DNA from: Deinandra increscens subsp. villosa
Taxonomy: Eukaryota > Streptophyta > Magnoliopsida > Asterales > Asteraceae
Assembly: GCA_039602395.1 (NCBI GenBank)
Contig: JBCNJP010000020.1
Location: 18,144,483-18,208,482, forward strand
DNA: 64,000 nt
Direction of reading: 5' to 3'
Below the pieces are notes generated by a model. The model searched no databases and was not told the origin of the DNA. It saw nothing but the letters and a program-made list of their open reading frames with translations. Shown in pieces: positions 47,736-61,904 of the stretch. The position numbers and the translations under genes are program-made. Position 1 is the stretch's first letter. Every line of letters begins with the position of its first letter.

Positions 47736-48235
47736 NNNNNNNNNNNNNNNNNNNNNNNNNNNNNNNNNNNNNNNNNNNNNNNNNNNNNNNNNNNNNNNNN
47801 NNNNNNNNNNNNNNNNNNNNNNNNNNNNNNNNNNNNNNNNNNNNNNNNNNNNNNNNNNNNNNNNNNNNNNNNNNNNNNNNNNNNNNNNNNNNNNNNNNNN
47901 NNNNNNNNNNNNNNNNNNNNNNNNNNNNNNNNNNNNNNNNNNNNNNNNNNNNNNNNNNNNNNNNNNNNNNNNNNNNNNNNNNNNNNNNNNNNNNNNNNNN
48001 NNNNNNNNNNNNNNNNNNNNNNNNNNNNNNNNNNNNNNNNNNNNNNNNNNNNNNNNNNNNNNNNNNNNNNNNNNNNNNNNNNNNNNNNNNNNNNNNNNNN
48101 NNNNNNNNNNNNNNNNNNNNNNNNNNNNNNNNNNNNNNNNNNNNNNNNNNNNNNNNNNNNNNNNNNNNNNNNNNNNNNNNNNNNNNNNNNNNNNNNNNNN
48201 NNNNNNNNNNNNNNNNNNNNNNNNNNNNNNNNNNN
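47736..48235. other. Assembly gap (500 N)
   Basis: Exactly 500 N, joining unrelated sequence on the left to the right half of the hAT element on the right. Confidence 0.99.
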
Positions 48236-48475
48236 ATAATTATATATATATATGAAATATATAAACAAAATATATTTATATCTTAATCGAATTATTCGAA
48301 TCGAATCGAATTTGGAAAATCAAATTCGAATTCGATTCGATTTCGACTTAATTGATCGAATCGAATTAGGATTCGATCCGAATAAATCGAATAAGGAATT
48401 CAAATTTCTTATTCGAATTCGAATCGAGTCGAATTTCGAATTATTCGAACGGGATTCGAATAATGAACACCCCTA
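48236..48475. mobile_element. Right half of the TAGGGGTGTTCAT hAT element (copy 2)
   Basis: Matches 33709-33953 and ends ...GAACACCCCTA followed by attccagg. The left half is absent; the gap lies where it should be. Confidence 0.85.
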
Positions 48476-50755
48476 ATTCCAGGAGCGGGGTAGGACTTTC
48501 CCATCAAGTTGAGCCAAAGTGACACCCCTTTGCCAAGTGCAACATGAACCTAGTAGGGTCCTTCCCACTTGGGGCCCAACTTTTCTTGTGAGGAAGCCTT
48601 ACTTGCTTTATTATTGCGAAAGACGTAGTCACCTATTTTAAATTCTTCCTTACGCACTTTCTTATTATAGTAGCGCTCCATCTGTTTTTATGTTGGAGTT
48701 CGTTGACTAGTGCTAATTCGCGAGCTCCTCAAGGAGATCTAGATTTTTGCATAGCTTTTTGTTTTTATTCACCTGATTGGCATTCAGTGTGCGTGGAAAA
48801 GGGAGTCCAATCTTACGGACTCAGCCGTAGGTGAGGCTAAGCGGTGTTTCATTGTTGTTGGATTTGTGCATGGTACGGTGGGCCCAGAGTACGTTTGGGA
48901 CTTCATCCACCCACGAAGCGCCTTCATAATCTAGCATTGTTTTGATGCCTTCGACTATGCTTATGATGACCCTTTCAACTTGGTCGTTTCCCAGTGGGGT
49001 AGCGACATATGTAAAATATGGTGTACTTGCAATACTAGCACCATGTCGCGACCATTTTTTGAGTGAATGTCCATTGCATTGACCAAATAGAGTGGGATGC
49101 CGAAATGGAAATAATATTTTCCCACCAAAACTACTTAATGTTTATGGCAGTGATGGTGACCAAAGACTTGTATTCGACCCATTTAGTGAACTAGTCGACT
49201 AATACCAGAAACTTAATGCGTCCCGCTACTTCGAGGAGTGAGCCCACGATATCGATATCTAACTTTTGGAAAGCTCGAGCGCTTGTGACAGGGATCAGGT
49301 CGATCGTTCTTGGGTTATAAGATAACTGAGGCTTGCATCTGGAAGCTTTTTCACTTTCTTAATTCATCAATGACCATGGAGTGCATACCCAGCCACTAGA
49401 ATCCGATGCTTTAGAGTTTTGTGACAATAACCCTTGGTCCAACATGGATGCCACAAGTTCCCATATTCACATCCTTGATCAAATAATTTTCTTCTTCTAA
49501 GTCAGTGCATCTTAGAGGGGGCCGATCAAGGTGCGCCTATAAATCAAGTCATTAAGGAGTTGATACAGAGTTGCTTTATAACGGAGTTTGTAGGTAGCGG
49601 TTTTATCGGCTTGAAGTTCACCTACTGAGAGGTATTTGATAATTTAGGACATCCAACCGTCAGAGCAGTGTTAGATAGATTTAATTTCATGAACAATAAT
49701 CGATGATTCTTTCGACTCTTCCACAGTAATTGCTTGTAGTGGCTCTTCAAAGCTGGATGCTAGCTTGCTTAGTGCGTTTGCCTTCTTGTTTTGACTAGAG
49801 GGACATAATCGACTTTCCACCGTTCAAACATTTTCAATAACGATTTGGAGATTACCTTATACAGCGTCATTGCAGGGTCTTTGGCATATTATTCTCTAGT
49901 GATTTGATTTATCACTAGAATGGAGTCGATAAGCACCGTATGTGCCTTGCGCTAATGTGTGAACCTAGCCTTACACCTGTTAAGAAAGCCTTGTATTCTG
50001 CTTCGTTATTGGAGATTTTGAAGTTGAATTTTAGGGCACGCACGAGGTCTTTTCCCTGCGGATCCACCAATAGTAGCCCAGAACCAACACCGTCCACGCA
50101 TGACATGCCGTCTGTGTGTAATTCCTATATATCTTGCTAGGGGATTGGAGCTTTTATGGTTACTACAATGAATGCTTCTTTGATTTCTGAGCCCAGAGGA
50201 ATATCTGCTAAGAAATCTGAAAGGACTTGACATTTTACGGCTCTGCGCGGTTTATTCTGGATATTAAAAACATTGAGTTCGATGGCCCATTTGACCAGGC
50301 TCAAATCACATGGATCATCACAGGCATGATAACAGTTAACAACAATTTGCTGGGAATCGAAGCATCGTAGGCTCAGACCATATTGATCATCATAGCCATA
50401 AAATCATAAGCGGCGATCTGGGTCATCACAAATTTATAGGCTCAGACCATGGTTAGGAGTATAGATGTGAACAAAAATCAAGCGACGACAAGACACATCA
50501 TCGCCGCTAAATACATTATCGCAATCATCATTAAATACCGAAGTTAACCACAGTTAAACACCTGCAACCACCATCCGTAATGCCGATAAGACAACGACGG
50601 GGCACCAACGGTCACCACAACCATAATGGTAACGGCGGCGATGAAATACACCGTCGGCCACCGTTTTCGAAGGCAAAACCGACAGGGTCATAACCAAACT
50701 GTTCTTTGAGAGCAATCTGTTGTCCGAAGACGGCGAGCACCGACAGTCACCAACC
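48476..50755 (-). pseudogene. Gypsy RNase H-integrase remnant (copy 2)
   Basis: Same as 33954-36235. The RNase H frame at 49915-50106 reads SCVDGVGSGLLLVDPQGKD, then KISNNEAEYKAFLTGV. Non-functional. Confidence 0.75.
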
Positions 50756-51056
50756 TAATGTAAATATAATAGAAAAAATAGTATTATTTTTTGGTGTAAA
50801 ATCATTCTTTTAGTGTTATCTTAAAATGAGAACTATAATAAATAATTTTAAAATTTTGTACACAAAGTTTAATTGAGAAGTAAATATATATCGTAATGAT
50901 GTTATCTTTTACATTGACAGACAATGTACCGTAATAGAAAGGAGAGAACTGAACTATTACAGAGCTTGATCATTCCAGACAAAGATGCAACCTCATATAC
51001 CAACTACTCACAGGTAAGTGAAGTTTTATTATGTTAATAATCGGTAATTACTTATA

Positions 51057-51912
<856 letters not shown>

Positions 51913-52562
51913 GGGAGATTCATTGTAGACATTCTAAAAAGTATTGAACCTTTATTTCCCATTGGCGTTACTCCATTTCGCACTCCATTTCGCAAGCGAA
52001 ATTCGTTGAAGAGAGAAAGAAAGAAAAATGAACAAAAGAAATTAATCATAGGAATCAGATGAACAAATCCAAGAGTCCAAAAGGGTGTATACGTATACAG
52101 TTCTACACTTTCTAAGATACCTACAATGAACCTCTGATTGTATATGTACATATGTATATACATAAAAACACCATCATTGATATTACAGGAGATATATATG
52201 CTGTGGGGTGATGATGACAAGATCTTCGATCGTGACGTTGCTAAGACCATGAAAGCGTAAGTCACATCCTTTCTTGTTACAATGGAAAAATAGATTAATT
52301 AAATGCATCACTTACATACTAGTATGTATGTGTAAATCTTGACTTTTAATTAATAATGATTAAATGAATAACTTGTTAAAAGCTTATGAAAATGTTATTA
52401 GACTAACATGCATATATGGTGGCTATGTTTCATAGGCGATTGGGAGACAAAACAACACTGGATTGGATAAAGGATGCGGGACATCTATTACCATTAGAGC
52501 GACCATTCACCTATAATAAACGTCTCAAATGTATTCTTGAACGTGTCTCGAAATCTCATTGA

Positions 52563-54589
52563 TTTGCTGACTAAGTGCTTAATTGTGTTTAAAGACAAGC
52601 ACATGTATTGGTTTCAGATTTTTTTATTTTATTTTATTTTATTAATTTTTTTTTTGTGCTTAATTGTGTTTAAGATGAACCATGCCATTCGGTTTTAGAA
52701 GTTAAAAAACCAAGCGGTGGGTCATCCTTTTGGGTATTCATAATGTCATTTGTAAAAGTGAACTTAAAGGTATTAAGCCGTGCTTATATAATTTTGTGAT
52801 GTTTATTATATTAACATGTGTAATGACATTATTGATCTCTACTTTTACCTTCCTATCCATTTTTTGTATAAATATGATTTTAGAGATAAGAGTATTTTTT
52901 GATGATTGTATTGTCACAAATCTATTTATATTTATATATATTACATTTGAAATTGGTGGGGTTGACTTACGGATTACAGTGCCTTTTCCCTGCCTGTCAC
53001 CTGTTGACAAGTGTTATGTAACCAGATAGTTATTTGACACCTGTCGTGGACAGGTGTGTTGTTTTATTATTATTTTTTACAAGCGTACTCTTCTTATTAA
53101 CTATATGATCAACCATTTTTAAAACTGATTGTGAGTTTGGATCAATGGTTTGTTCATCGGTTTGCTTATGGTCTGTCACCAGTTTGAATCTAAGTGTATT
53201 ATCTTACCCTTCTCTGATTTTGCTGTGGGTGCTTTTTTCTATCTTTAAAGTTTCTGGTGTGTAATTGCATGCTTCATACCCGACTGATTTCCGTTGTTGA
53301 ATTCCAATTTGTGCTTGCATATAGTTTTGTTGGTGCTTATACCGTTGATTTATCATTTATGACAATTTTGTTTTTCTATCGAAACGATTTTATGAAATTA
53401 CAACATTTACAAATATTATCTTTGCTATGCACATAAGGTGTTTGTGTAAATGTCTTTTTGCTAATTACCTAGTATGGAGATATTGTTAGTTTACCTATGT
53501 GAATGAGAATGTCCTTGAAGGTAATAAAGATTTGGAAATACATTAAAATATGCAAAATTAAGCTTGAAAAACAAAAGGAAAGAGAACTGTGAAATAGGAT
53601 TAAACTAATTTGGAAATACTTTACAGATAAGTCAATCAATACTAATATAAAACGTCAGGTGCATAAACTTGGAGAACCAAATCAGCAATTAGGCTTGAAA
53701 ATTAAAAAGATATACAACTGAGAAAGATGAATTTAGTCCAATTTTAAAATCTTTTACAAATAAGTGGACATCTTAAACAAAATGGAACATGCAATAACTC
53801 ACATAACAAATTAACAAACCACTACCAACTAGAAGAATAAAATACAAATGGGCCGATTTGTGTGTCATGGGCTGCGCAAAGAGATGGTTTTACAAAATTT
53901 GATAGGTCTAAAATATGTAACAGTTTATTCAAATTTTAACTAAATAAATGGTAAATTTTATCTGCTCATTTCATTTAAGGTAATAGAAAAAAGTTTCGAT
54001 TGAGGACATTAAAACAACAGTCTTTTAGCATTTGATTTCCACAAGTATAAAAAAAATTACAATCATCGCAGGAAGTATTGACGCGTTAAAATGCAATAAT
54101 ATAGAACTTTAGGCTACGAGAATCCAATGTATGTTTCTTACGTTTCTTATCCATAAGACCATAACCCTCTATAGTTTTCTGATGGTTTCATGTATAGCAT
54201 TCCCGTTATGTTAAAGATGACTTTATATGCTATGTTTATATGTGTTATCTGTTAGTATATGTTTCTTAGTAGCTTTAATTTTAATTTACTATCTATATTG
54301 ATTCACATCTTTATATGTGCCATTTAAGATGTCTGGTGCAAGTACATCTAGAAGGAGACTGCGTGAGCAAACTGGTTCTGGTTTAGGTGTTCAATCTAGG
54401 AGACAGTCAGCTGCCTCAGGCTAACAATGAAACATGCATCATTATTGCTGACCTATAAACAAAACATCCTGACGTATTCAAAGTATGCAAACTTCATTCG
54501 CTTTCGATCCAGTCTTGGCAATCATCCTCCTCCCCCTCCACACTGAGGGGGTGTATTAGCGATTGTATTGTGTATTCATATATGTTGTA
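52563..54589 (+). other. 3' flank of the orphan exons (duplicate of 38185-40180)
   Basis: Same unresolved sequence as in copy 1, with small indels (for example an extra ~39 bp near 53608-53646). Confidence 0.6.
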
Positions 54590-55247
54590 TTATTTAGTCG
54601 ATTTGTTCCCTTAGATAGGCTAGGTAGCTGTATATATATATCCCTTTATTTTATGAATGAGATCAAGAGATTATTCATAATCTTTCAGAAATAACCCCCC
54701 CCCCCCACCCCTCATCCACATCCCTATAATTTAATATCTGGTTGATTCAAAATGAAATGGAACATACAAGTCTTTTAATAAAAAGAAACACTTTATTTTC
54801 TCTAAGAAAGAAACGCATGTGAATTGGGACAGATAGGAGGAAACACGCGTGCATAGATCCAACTGGGATTTTCTCTCTTGTGGGCTTATGGAATAGGGCT
54901 TTCACGGTGGGTGATCAGGATGTTTTAAAAGTTGCCTCGGACAAATTGATCAAAAACGAGAAAGCGTGCTTTAACAATCGATATGTGCTTTAACAAATGG
55001 TATAAACAACTTAATTTTGCTAGTCATGATGTCTCTCTCGCAAATAGATATCTACAATTATAATACAATTTTATTTCATTTAACACTCGACTATGATCAT
55101 TTTCTTTGTTACTTTATACAACAAAAAGAATAGCACTATTAGGACTTTTTTGGTTAATATATTTAAACAAATATTATATGGATCTAGCTTGATTGCACAA
55201 CTCAATATTAACGTGTCTAATATCTTTTCAAAATGAATTTGTATAGG
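54590..55247. other. Spacer left of the Athila-like element
   Basis: Starts with possible LTR-like sequence ('tagataggctaggtagctg', 'aatgagatcaagagattatt') and a 12-C run at 54695-54706. No gene seen. Confidence 0.4.
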
Positions 55248-56642
55248 TGATGAGAGGTTGAAATGTACACTTTATTTTATATTAATTACTCTCTCTACAC
55301 ACCAAATTTTGCATAAAGTATATTATTTTAATTAGTTTTTATGGTTAGTGTGTTGAGAAGGTAAACGAGCTAAATTATATGATTAAGTTAGAGTTAAAAC
55401 TCCATGACTATTATTTCTAAGTAGTAGTATTTATTTAATATTTACTTTAAAATATGAAAGAAATTTAAGTCATCATTTAATTGTGAATTGCAGGTGTAGA
55501 AGTAAAAGAGTTAAAAGAATTATATGGTGAATGTGGAGCACGTGAGGAAGGCATGACATGTATAACAAGGAAAGAAAAAAGATTTGTTGCAACAAAGGAA
55601 AAAGGCATGAGTAGGTCACATGCTTGGTTCACGTGGAAACTTGTAAGAGGTTATGCGAAGATGCCACAAATAAAAGATGTGGACCCAATGATGACCATGT
55701 AGGTTACGTGGTCAAGAAAAGAGAAACAAATTGGCTGCAACAAGATAATTCACGTGGGTTTTGTGTTAATCAACAGAAATATAGAATGGGCTTGGGCCCA
55801 TTAAAAGTTGACGTGGGCAGGAATTAAAAAGGGGATTGAGCATCGCAATTGAGGGGATTCGACAACCCTTAGGGGTTTTTGATAGAGGTTCGACAGAAGC
55901 ATTTGACGGCAGAAGGGAGGAAAAAAGGCGCAGCCCTTTTGGCTGCCTGGTTGCTCCACGGAAATCAAGGAAGAACAACGTCATCAATCGTCATCATTTT
56001 TTGTTAGTTTTTTTAGTTAATTTTATTTAATGATGAATCTTGTAGTGACAGTATTTGATCCATTCGTTATGATTATTGGCTAAATCTTTTGTAGTTCCCT
56101 CCAGATGGATGGTTCATATAGGTTTTACACTTAATTCAGTTTGGTTTATGTATTGGATCTTATTTTATCTGTGATGACAAGCATTTAAATTTTGATTGAT
56201 GCATTAGTTAATTTAAATAATATGTGTGTGTTTTAAGTCCTCTCTTTACAATTACGTTCGGTTGATGACAAAACCTAGAGCGGGTTGGGTGACTAAAGGG
56301 GGTTGAATTGACACTTGCAAATTAGGTGATTGACATGGTTTGATGACAAAAATCTGTTTTGATCACTACTTTAACTAATTTCCAGAACTGTGTCTATGTG
56401 GTTCCCAATTAATTAACTGAATTTTGTGTTAACCTAGAACCTGAAACCTGGAGGGGCTGCCTTGTTTTTATTTTATCTTTTATCAAATCAAGTTGAATTT
56501 TAATTTTAAATTAAGTTTAGTATTAATAATCAAACAAACCTGCAAATCTAACCACATGCTCCTCGTGGATTCGACACCCGACTTACCCTGTCTATAGGTA
56601 AAGTTAGGTTAATTTTTGCATGACCCCAACGACAGGTCATCA
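55248..56642 (+). repeat. 5' LTR of the Athila-like element
   Basis: 1395 bp, nearly identical to 60146-61540. Small ORFs within it are chance. Confidence 0.96.
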
Positions 56643-56644
56643 AA

Positions 56645-56662
56645 TGGCGCCGTTGCCGGGGA
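56645..56662 (+). promoter_or_regulatory. Primer-binding site
   Basis: TGGCGCCGTTGCCGGGG, two bases after the 5' LTR; complementary to the Asp-tRNA 3' end used by Athila-type elements (established for that lineage). Confidence 0.85.
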
Positions 56663-56828
56663 GCTAGTGCGCTTAGTATTGCATTGCTAGTTTGATTTTA
56701 CTTTTTTGTTTTCTTTAAACCTTAAAAAAAAAACTAAAAACATTTTTCTTTTTGTTTGTTTTTGTTTAAGTTCGATATTACGCGTGGTATTGGTTGTCTT
56801 TGCTTGTGCAGGAACTTACTTTGAGGTT

Positions 56829-58532
56829 ATGAGTTATTACGGTCGTCAAGGCCCATCGGGTGGCTCATCAAACTCATCATTCACACAACAATTTTCACAC
56901 TTTGACCTACCACATCTGCAACCCCAAAACCAATCCGAATATGATGAAGTTGATTTTGATTTTTCACAACACAACCAACCAGTACGAAAGCCAATGATCC
57001 CTCAAAACAGACACTCGCCACTTCTAAATCGATATGCCAGATATAGTGTAGATGAAGAGGATGGGTCGACGGGTTATGTTCAAGGGAGAGCTGGTACAGT
57101 AAATGAGAGAGTTGGAAACTGGGATGGAGATTTCAATGAAAATAGGTATGATGACCAGTTTAGGTATGAAGAGTTTAACGACTGTGGAAGGCAATTGGGT
57201 CAGTGTGGCTTGGATGATAAGTCCATCAATGAAAAATTTGATATAATCATGGAGTTAATGAAGGATATTCAGAAAGGAAACGAGATCAGAGATAAAGAGG
57301 TCAAAGCTTTGTCACAACAGGTTGGACAATTAGCTGAAGAAGTGGCAATCATCAGAAGAGATCAGGGTAAGCTTCTTAGTGATGTTCAGAGAATTTCAAG
57401 TCACATATCTTCTAACACAATGAGAGTCGACAAAGATGAGGTAAGTACTCGTCCTTTTTCTGAAATTTCTGTTGTTGATACTCAGTCACCACAATTTGTG
57501 AAGGGTGAGAGTGAACATGATCAAGAAGTTAAAAGTTTTAAAAGATCTGAAAATGGTTCTAATGGCAGTTTTTCTGGAATAAGTAATTTAAATGTGAAGG
57601 TTCCATTTCCCATGGCTTTACTTCCACCTGAAAATTTTAGTAAAAACAAACCACAGAGGAATGAAAAGTGGGAGATTTTTGAAAAAGTGAAAATTAATAA
57701 ACTATTTATTGATGAAATTAAAGAATGCCCTGATCATGTTCAATGTTTGAAAGAGTTAAGCACCATCAAACGTCGTTATAAACTTCCAGAACAACTTGAT
57801 TTCAGTGTGAGTGTGAATTCCGTTTTGTTGGGCACCCTCCCCCCGAAACTCCAAGATCCAGGAGCGCCTATTATTTCTATAAAAATAGGTGATTTTGAAG
57901 TCGACAGGGCACTTCTTGATCTTGGAGCATCCGTGAGCATTTTACCAGGAAGTCTATATGATCGGTATGATTTTGGTCCTTTAAAAAAAACCAACACTAA
58001 TGTGGTGTTGGCCGATCAGACGTCTTTGAGTCCTAGGGGGATTGTTAAGGATGTGATTGTTAAAGTACATGAGTTTTATTACCCAGTGGACTTTTTAGTG
58101 CTTGATTGTGTTAAGAATACACATCCGTCTGTCATATTGGGTAGACCGTTCTTTGCTACAACAAAGGCTATTATTAATTGTGCTGAAGGAACGGTCAGAA
58201 TGAGGTTTGGGAAAAAAACAATGAGTTTGAAGGTATTTTCTAACATATCTAAGCATAAAACTGATAAAAGTGGGTCTCCTGAGAAGGAGAATCCGAAAGA
58301 AGAAAAAGAATGCTTTATGATTGACAGGTTGAATGAGAAGAAGGAAACTAGATCTCAAGATAAAGAGAAGACGTCAAGGAAAAGAAGAAGGAAAAAAGTT
58401 AATAAATTGGTGGAATTTGATCTTGAAAAAGCAAGTGCCGCTTGGCATGATCAAATATGGGAGGATGTGTATGATAGAAGAAGAACAAGTCTAGGAGCGG
58501 AAATATACTACCACCCTACACGTCCTCCATGA
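56829..58532 (+). CDS. Gag-position protein with retroviral-type aspartic protease (567 aa)
   Basis: Single intact ORF of the element. I chose the ATG at 56829 (MSYYGRQGPSGG) over 56706, because the upstream 41 residues (MFSLNLKKK...) read like leader sequence. The N-terminal third is Gln/Asn/Arg-rich and low in complexity. A coiled-coil-like stretch (EVKALSQQVGQLAEEVAIIR) lies at about residues 158-180. A linker LSTIKRRYKLPEQL leads into a pepsin-like retroviral protease: DLGAS (active Asp about residue 364) and the flap/C-terminal motif ILGRPFF at about 436. The C-terminus is very Lys/Arg/Glu-rich. No zinc knuckle and no canonical capsid are visible, and no RT follows. It is likely the cis-acting product of a non-autonomous element, or a remnant kept intact only by youth. 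Confidence 0.85.
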   Translation: MSYYGRQGPSGGSSNSSFTQQFSHFDLPHLQPQNQSEYDEVDFDFSQHNQPVRKPMIPQNRHSPLLNRYARYSVDEEDGSTGYVQGRAGTVNERVGNWDGDFNENRYDDQFRYEEFNDCGRQLGQCGLDDKSINEKFDIIMELMKDIQKGNEIRDKEVKALSQQVGQLAEEVAIIRRDQGKLLSDVQRISSHISSNTMRVDKDEVSTRPFSEISVVDTQSPQFVKGESEHDQEVKSFKRSENGSNGSFSGISNLNVKVPFPMALLPPENFSKNKPQRNEKWEIFEKVKINKLFIDEIKECPDHVQCLKELSTIKRRYKLPEQLDFSVSVNSVLLGTLPPKLQDPGAPIISIKIGDFEVDRALLDLGASVSILPGSLYDRYDFGPLKKTNTNVVLADQTSLSPRGIVKDVIVKVHEFYYPVDFLVLDCVKNTHPSVILGRPFFATTKAIINCAEGTVRMRFGKKTMSLKVFSNISKHKTDKSGSPEKENPKEEKECFMIDRLNEKKETRSQDKEKTSRKRRRKKVNKLVEFDLEKASAAWHDQIWEDVYDRRRTSLGAEIYYHPTRPP

Positions 58533-60145
58533 GCGTCATATGAGGTACGGTCTGGCTGAAGACCTTAAACTTAGCGCTTCCGGGAGGCAACCCGAGAACT
58601 TTGTGGGTGTGTTCACTACAAACCCTCACGAGACTTCACTCGTCCACTCAGACTACTGAGGGGTTTAAAAGGCTTGTTGCATACGCTAAATGCAACCGTG
58701 ATTCCTACGAAAGTGAGTTTAGGATTATGTTTTACTATTTGCATTTAATTTGTTTTTTAGTGTGTTTGTAGTTTTGCAGTTTGCTTGGCAGAGTTCAAGC
58801 GTGGGGAGGAGTTACGGGAGCGCCTGCTATTTCAACAAGTTCAGCTATAATCAGGTCGATGTACTCTTTCCATACTCTTGTGTCTTTACTTTTGCAACTG
58901 TGTTTATTTTTTTTTATTCTTCTTTATTTTTGTTGTTTCTTTGTTCACATTGAGGACAATGTGTATTTCAAGTGTGGGGAGGGGGATAACATTTTAGTGT
59001 GTTTTATTTTATTTTTTTTGTGTTAAAAGAAAATAAAAAAAAAATTGAAAATTTGAAAAATGTCTTTGGAATAATTTGCAATTACATGGAAAATGATAGT
59101 ACAATTGGGAATCAGTTTTCAAAAATAAAATTAAAAATCAAGAAAGAAAGGGAAAAGTGGTAGAAAAGGAGAGAATGGAAAACATGGCTAATCTGTGATG
59201 TGTCGGTAGGCCCAACTGACCTAGGAATAGCTTAAACTGCCCATTGTGTTTACTGTTGTATAAATATGTAATTAAATCAGTCTGCTAGTGGGTTTCCATT
59301 TTATGGTGATAGGGAGATTGAAATTGATGATTAGGAGGAAAAAGACCACTTTAAATTAGAGACTTATATGTCCTTAGAATAACTTGGCACGTTATGATCT
59401 TTTTGCGAAAGCAAATCCGAGAAATAACGGTGCCCCATCTTTCCATCTTTGAGCATATTAGGTAACAAATTGGTTAATAATTTTAGAGTGAAGGGACAAA
59501 ATACTCATGTACAAGCTAAGGATAGTATCCTGTGGTGCGTGCCTCTGATGATGTTCTGGATCTCGCGGGCAAAATACTCATGTACGATTTGGGGATAGCA
59601 TCTTGCAAAAAGTGCCTCTGATGATGTCCGTTGGTAATCATAGTTAAAATTAACCAATTATAAAAAAAAATAAAGAAAAAAAAGAAAAAAAAGAAAAAAA
59701 AAGAAAAGAAAAAATAGACAAAAATAGTAGACGAATAAATGCTCAACAACTTCATTTATCCATTTAAATCCATCATTCTTGGGATATATAAGTATCTGGT
59801 TTAAGGGGGTGGGGAAAACTTAAATATTTCATATTTATTACCCTTTGCTTTGACTGAATTTGATTCGGGAGTAGGTCGATCTTGAACCTTCTGAATGTGG
59901 GACACATAGGCGGATTGATACAAATGATTGGTAATTTATATAAACACCTTGAGGGCTCAAAGGTCAGTGGTTGGGTTTAGTCGGACCGAAATATCGGCAA
60001 TTGCAATTAGCATATGTGATTACATTTTGGGAATGTGTAGTTGACATGGTTGTTGATTTAAAAAGTTAAAATATTTTGAGATTGATTTCCCGATTATGAT
60101 TCTATGGCAGTTTTTCCGAGACGGAAAAAGATAAGTGTGGGGATG
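58533..60145 (+). other. Non-coding 3' interior of the Athila-like element
   Basis: Holds the 'ggaggcaaccc' and 'gaggacaatgtgtat' motifs, a tandem pair around 'caaaatactcatgtac' (59498 and 59570) with 'gcctctgatgatgt', and an A-rich run near 59660-59715. No pol domain in any frame. Confidence 0.8.
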
Positions 60146-61540
60146 TGATGAGAGGTTGAAATGTACACTTTATTTTATATTAATTACTCTCTCTACACAC
60201 CAAATTTTGCATAAAGTATATTATTTTAATTAGTTTTTATGGTTAGTGTGTTGAGAAGGTAAACGAGCTAAATTATATGATTAAGTTAGAGTTAAAACTC
60301 CATGACTATTATTTCTAAGTAGTAGTATTTATTTAATATTTACTTTAAAATATGAAAGAAATTTAAGTCATCATTTAATTGTGAATTGCAGGTGTAGAAG
60401 TAAAAGAGTTAAAAGAATTATATGGTGAATGTGGAGCACGTGAGGAAGGCATGACATGTATAACAAGGAAAGAAAAAAGATTTGTTGCAACAAAGGAAAA
60501 AGGCATGAGTAGGTCACATGCTTGGTTCACGTGGAAACTTATAAGAGGTTATGCGAAGATGCCACAAATAAAAGATGTGGACCCAATGATGACCATGTAG
60601 GTTACGTGGTCAAGAAAAGAGAAACAAATTGGCTGCAACAAGATAATTCACGTGGGTTTTGTGTTAATCAACAGAAATATAGAATGGGCTTGGGCCCATT
60701 AAAAGTTGACGTGGGCAGGAATTAAAAAGGGGATTGAGCATCGCAATTGAGGGGATTCGACAACCCTTAGGGGTTTTTGATAGAGGTTCGACAGAAGCAT
60801 TTGACGGCAGAAGGGAGGAAAAAAGGCGCAGCCCTTTTGGCTGCCTGGTTGCTCCACGGAAATCAAGGAAGAACAACGTCATCAATCGTCATCATTTTTT
60901 GTTAGTTTTTTTAGTTAATTTTATTTAATGATGAATCTTGTAGTGACAGTATTTGATCCATTCGTTATGATTATTGGCTAAATCTTTTGTAGTTCCCTCC
61001 AGATGGATGGTTCATATAGGTTTTACACTTAATTCAGTTTGGTTTATGTATTGGATCTTATTTTATCTGTGATGACAAGCATTTAAATTTTGATTGATGC
61101 ATTAGTTAATTTAAATAATATGTGTGTGTTTTAAGTCCTCTCTTTACAATTACGTTCGGTTGATGACAAAACCTAGAGCGGGTTGGGTGACTAAAGGGGG
61201 TTGAATTGACACTTGCAAATTAGGTGATTGACATGGTTTGATGACAAAAATCTGTTTTGATCACTACTTTAACTAATTTCCAGAACTGTGTCTATGTGGT
61301 TCCCAATTAATTAACTGAATTTTGTGTTAACCTAGAACCTGAAACCTGGAGGGGCTGCCTTGTTTTTATTTTATCTTTTATCAAATCAAGTTGAATTTTA
61401 ATTTTAAATTAAGTTTAGTATTAATAATCAAACAAACCTGCAAATCTAACCACATGCTCCTCGTGGATTCGACACCCGACTTACCCTGTCTATAGGTAAA
61501 GTTAGGTTAATTTTTGCATGACCCCAACGACAGGTCATCA
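60146..61540 (+). repeat. 3' LTR of the Athila-like element
   Basis: 1395 bp, same length as the 5' LTR. Confidence 0.96.
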
Positions 61541-61904
61541 ATAGGTCAAAACTATAAAACTAATGATAACTATTTATGCTCGACTGTTAGATAAAAGTTA
61601 CAATTACAACCGCTCACAAGTAATTTAAAACAAAAAAAATATATGAACTTTTTAAAGTTAAGATATTTTAATAATTATGATTTTTTATTAATTGTTAAAG
61701 ACATGCATGCTTGTCCATCAAAATCTATTGAATGGAGTATGTGTCTGTCTGATTTTTAAATAGAGTAGCCTCTATGATTATTCTAAATTTTAACATATAC
61801 TCATATTTTAAGACATCAAGTTTGTTCAAGAGAGTTATCTTTGTTGAATCCATTAATCTGTTGATGGGATAAAAAAAATATGTTTCTAATTTTGAAAATT
61901 TTAG

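Larger units (their letters stand above)
55248..61540 (+). mobile_element. Young non-autonomous Athila-like LTR retrotransposon, 6.29 kb, TSD atagg
   Basis: Two 1395-bp LTRs (55248-56642 and 60146-61540) start TGATGAGAGG and end GGTCATCA. Comparing them by eye I found one difference (g/a at about 55634 versus 60532). The 5-bp target duplication atagg is perfect (55243-55247 and 61541-61545). A primer site TGGCGCCGTTGCCGGGG (56645), typical of Athila elements, follows the left LTR, and a polypurine-like aagtgtggggatg precedes the right LTR. The 3.5-kb interior has one ORF (gag-position protein with protease). Downstream are conserved Athila-type non-coding motifs 'cgcttccgggaggcaaccc' (58577) and 'gaggacaatgtgtat' (58952). 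Reverse transcriptase, RNase H and integrase are absent. Confidence 0.95.

Noticed and set aside
55624..56030. ORFs in the LTRs (MVHVETCK..., MMTLFFLDF..., MSIAIEG...) repeated at 60522-60928
   Set aside because: They repeat simply because the LTRs are identical; short and without similarity I can name.
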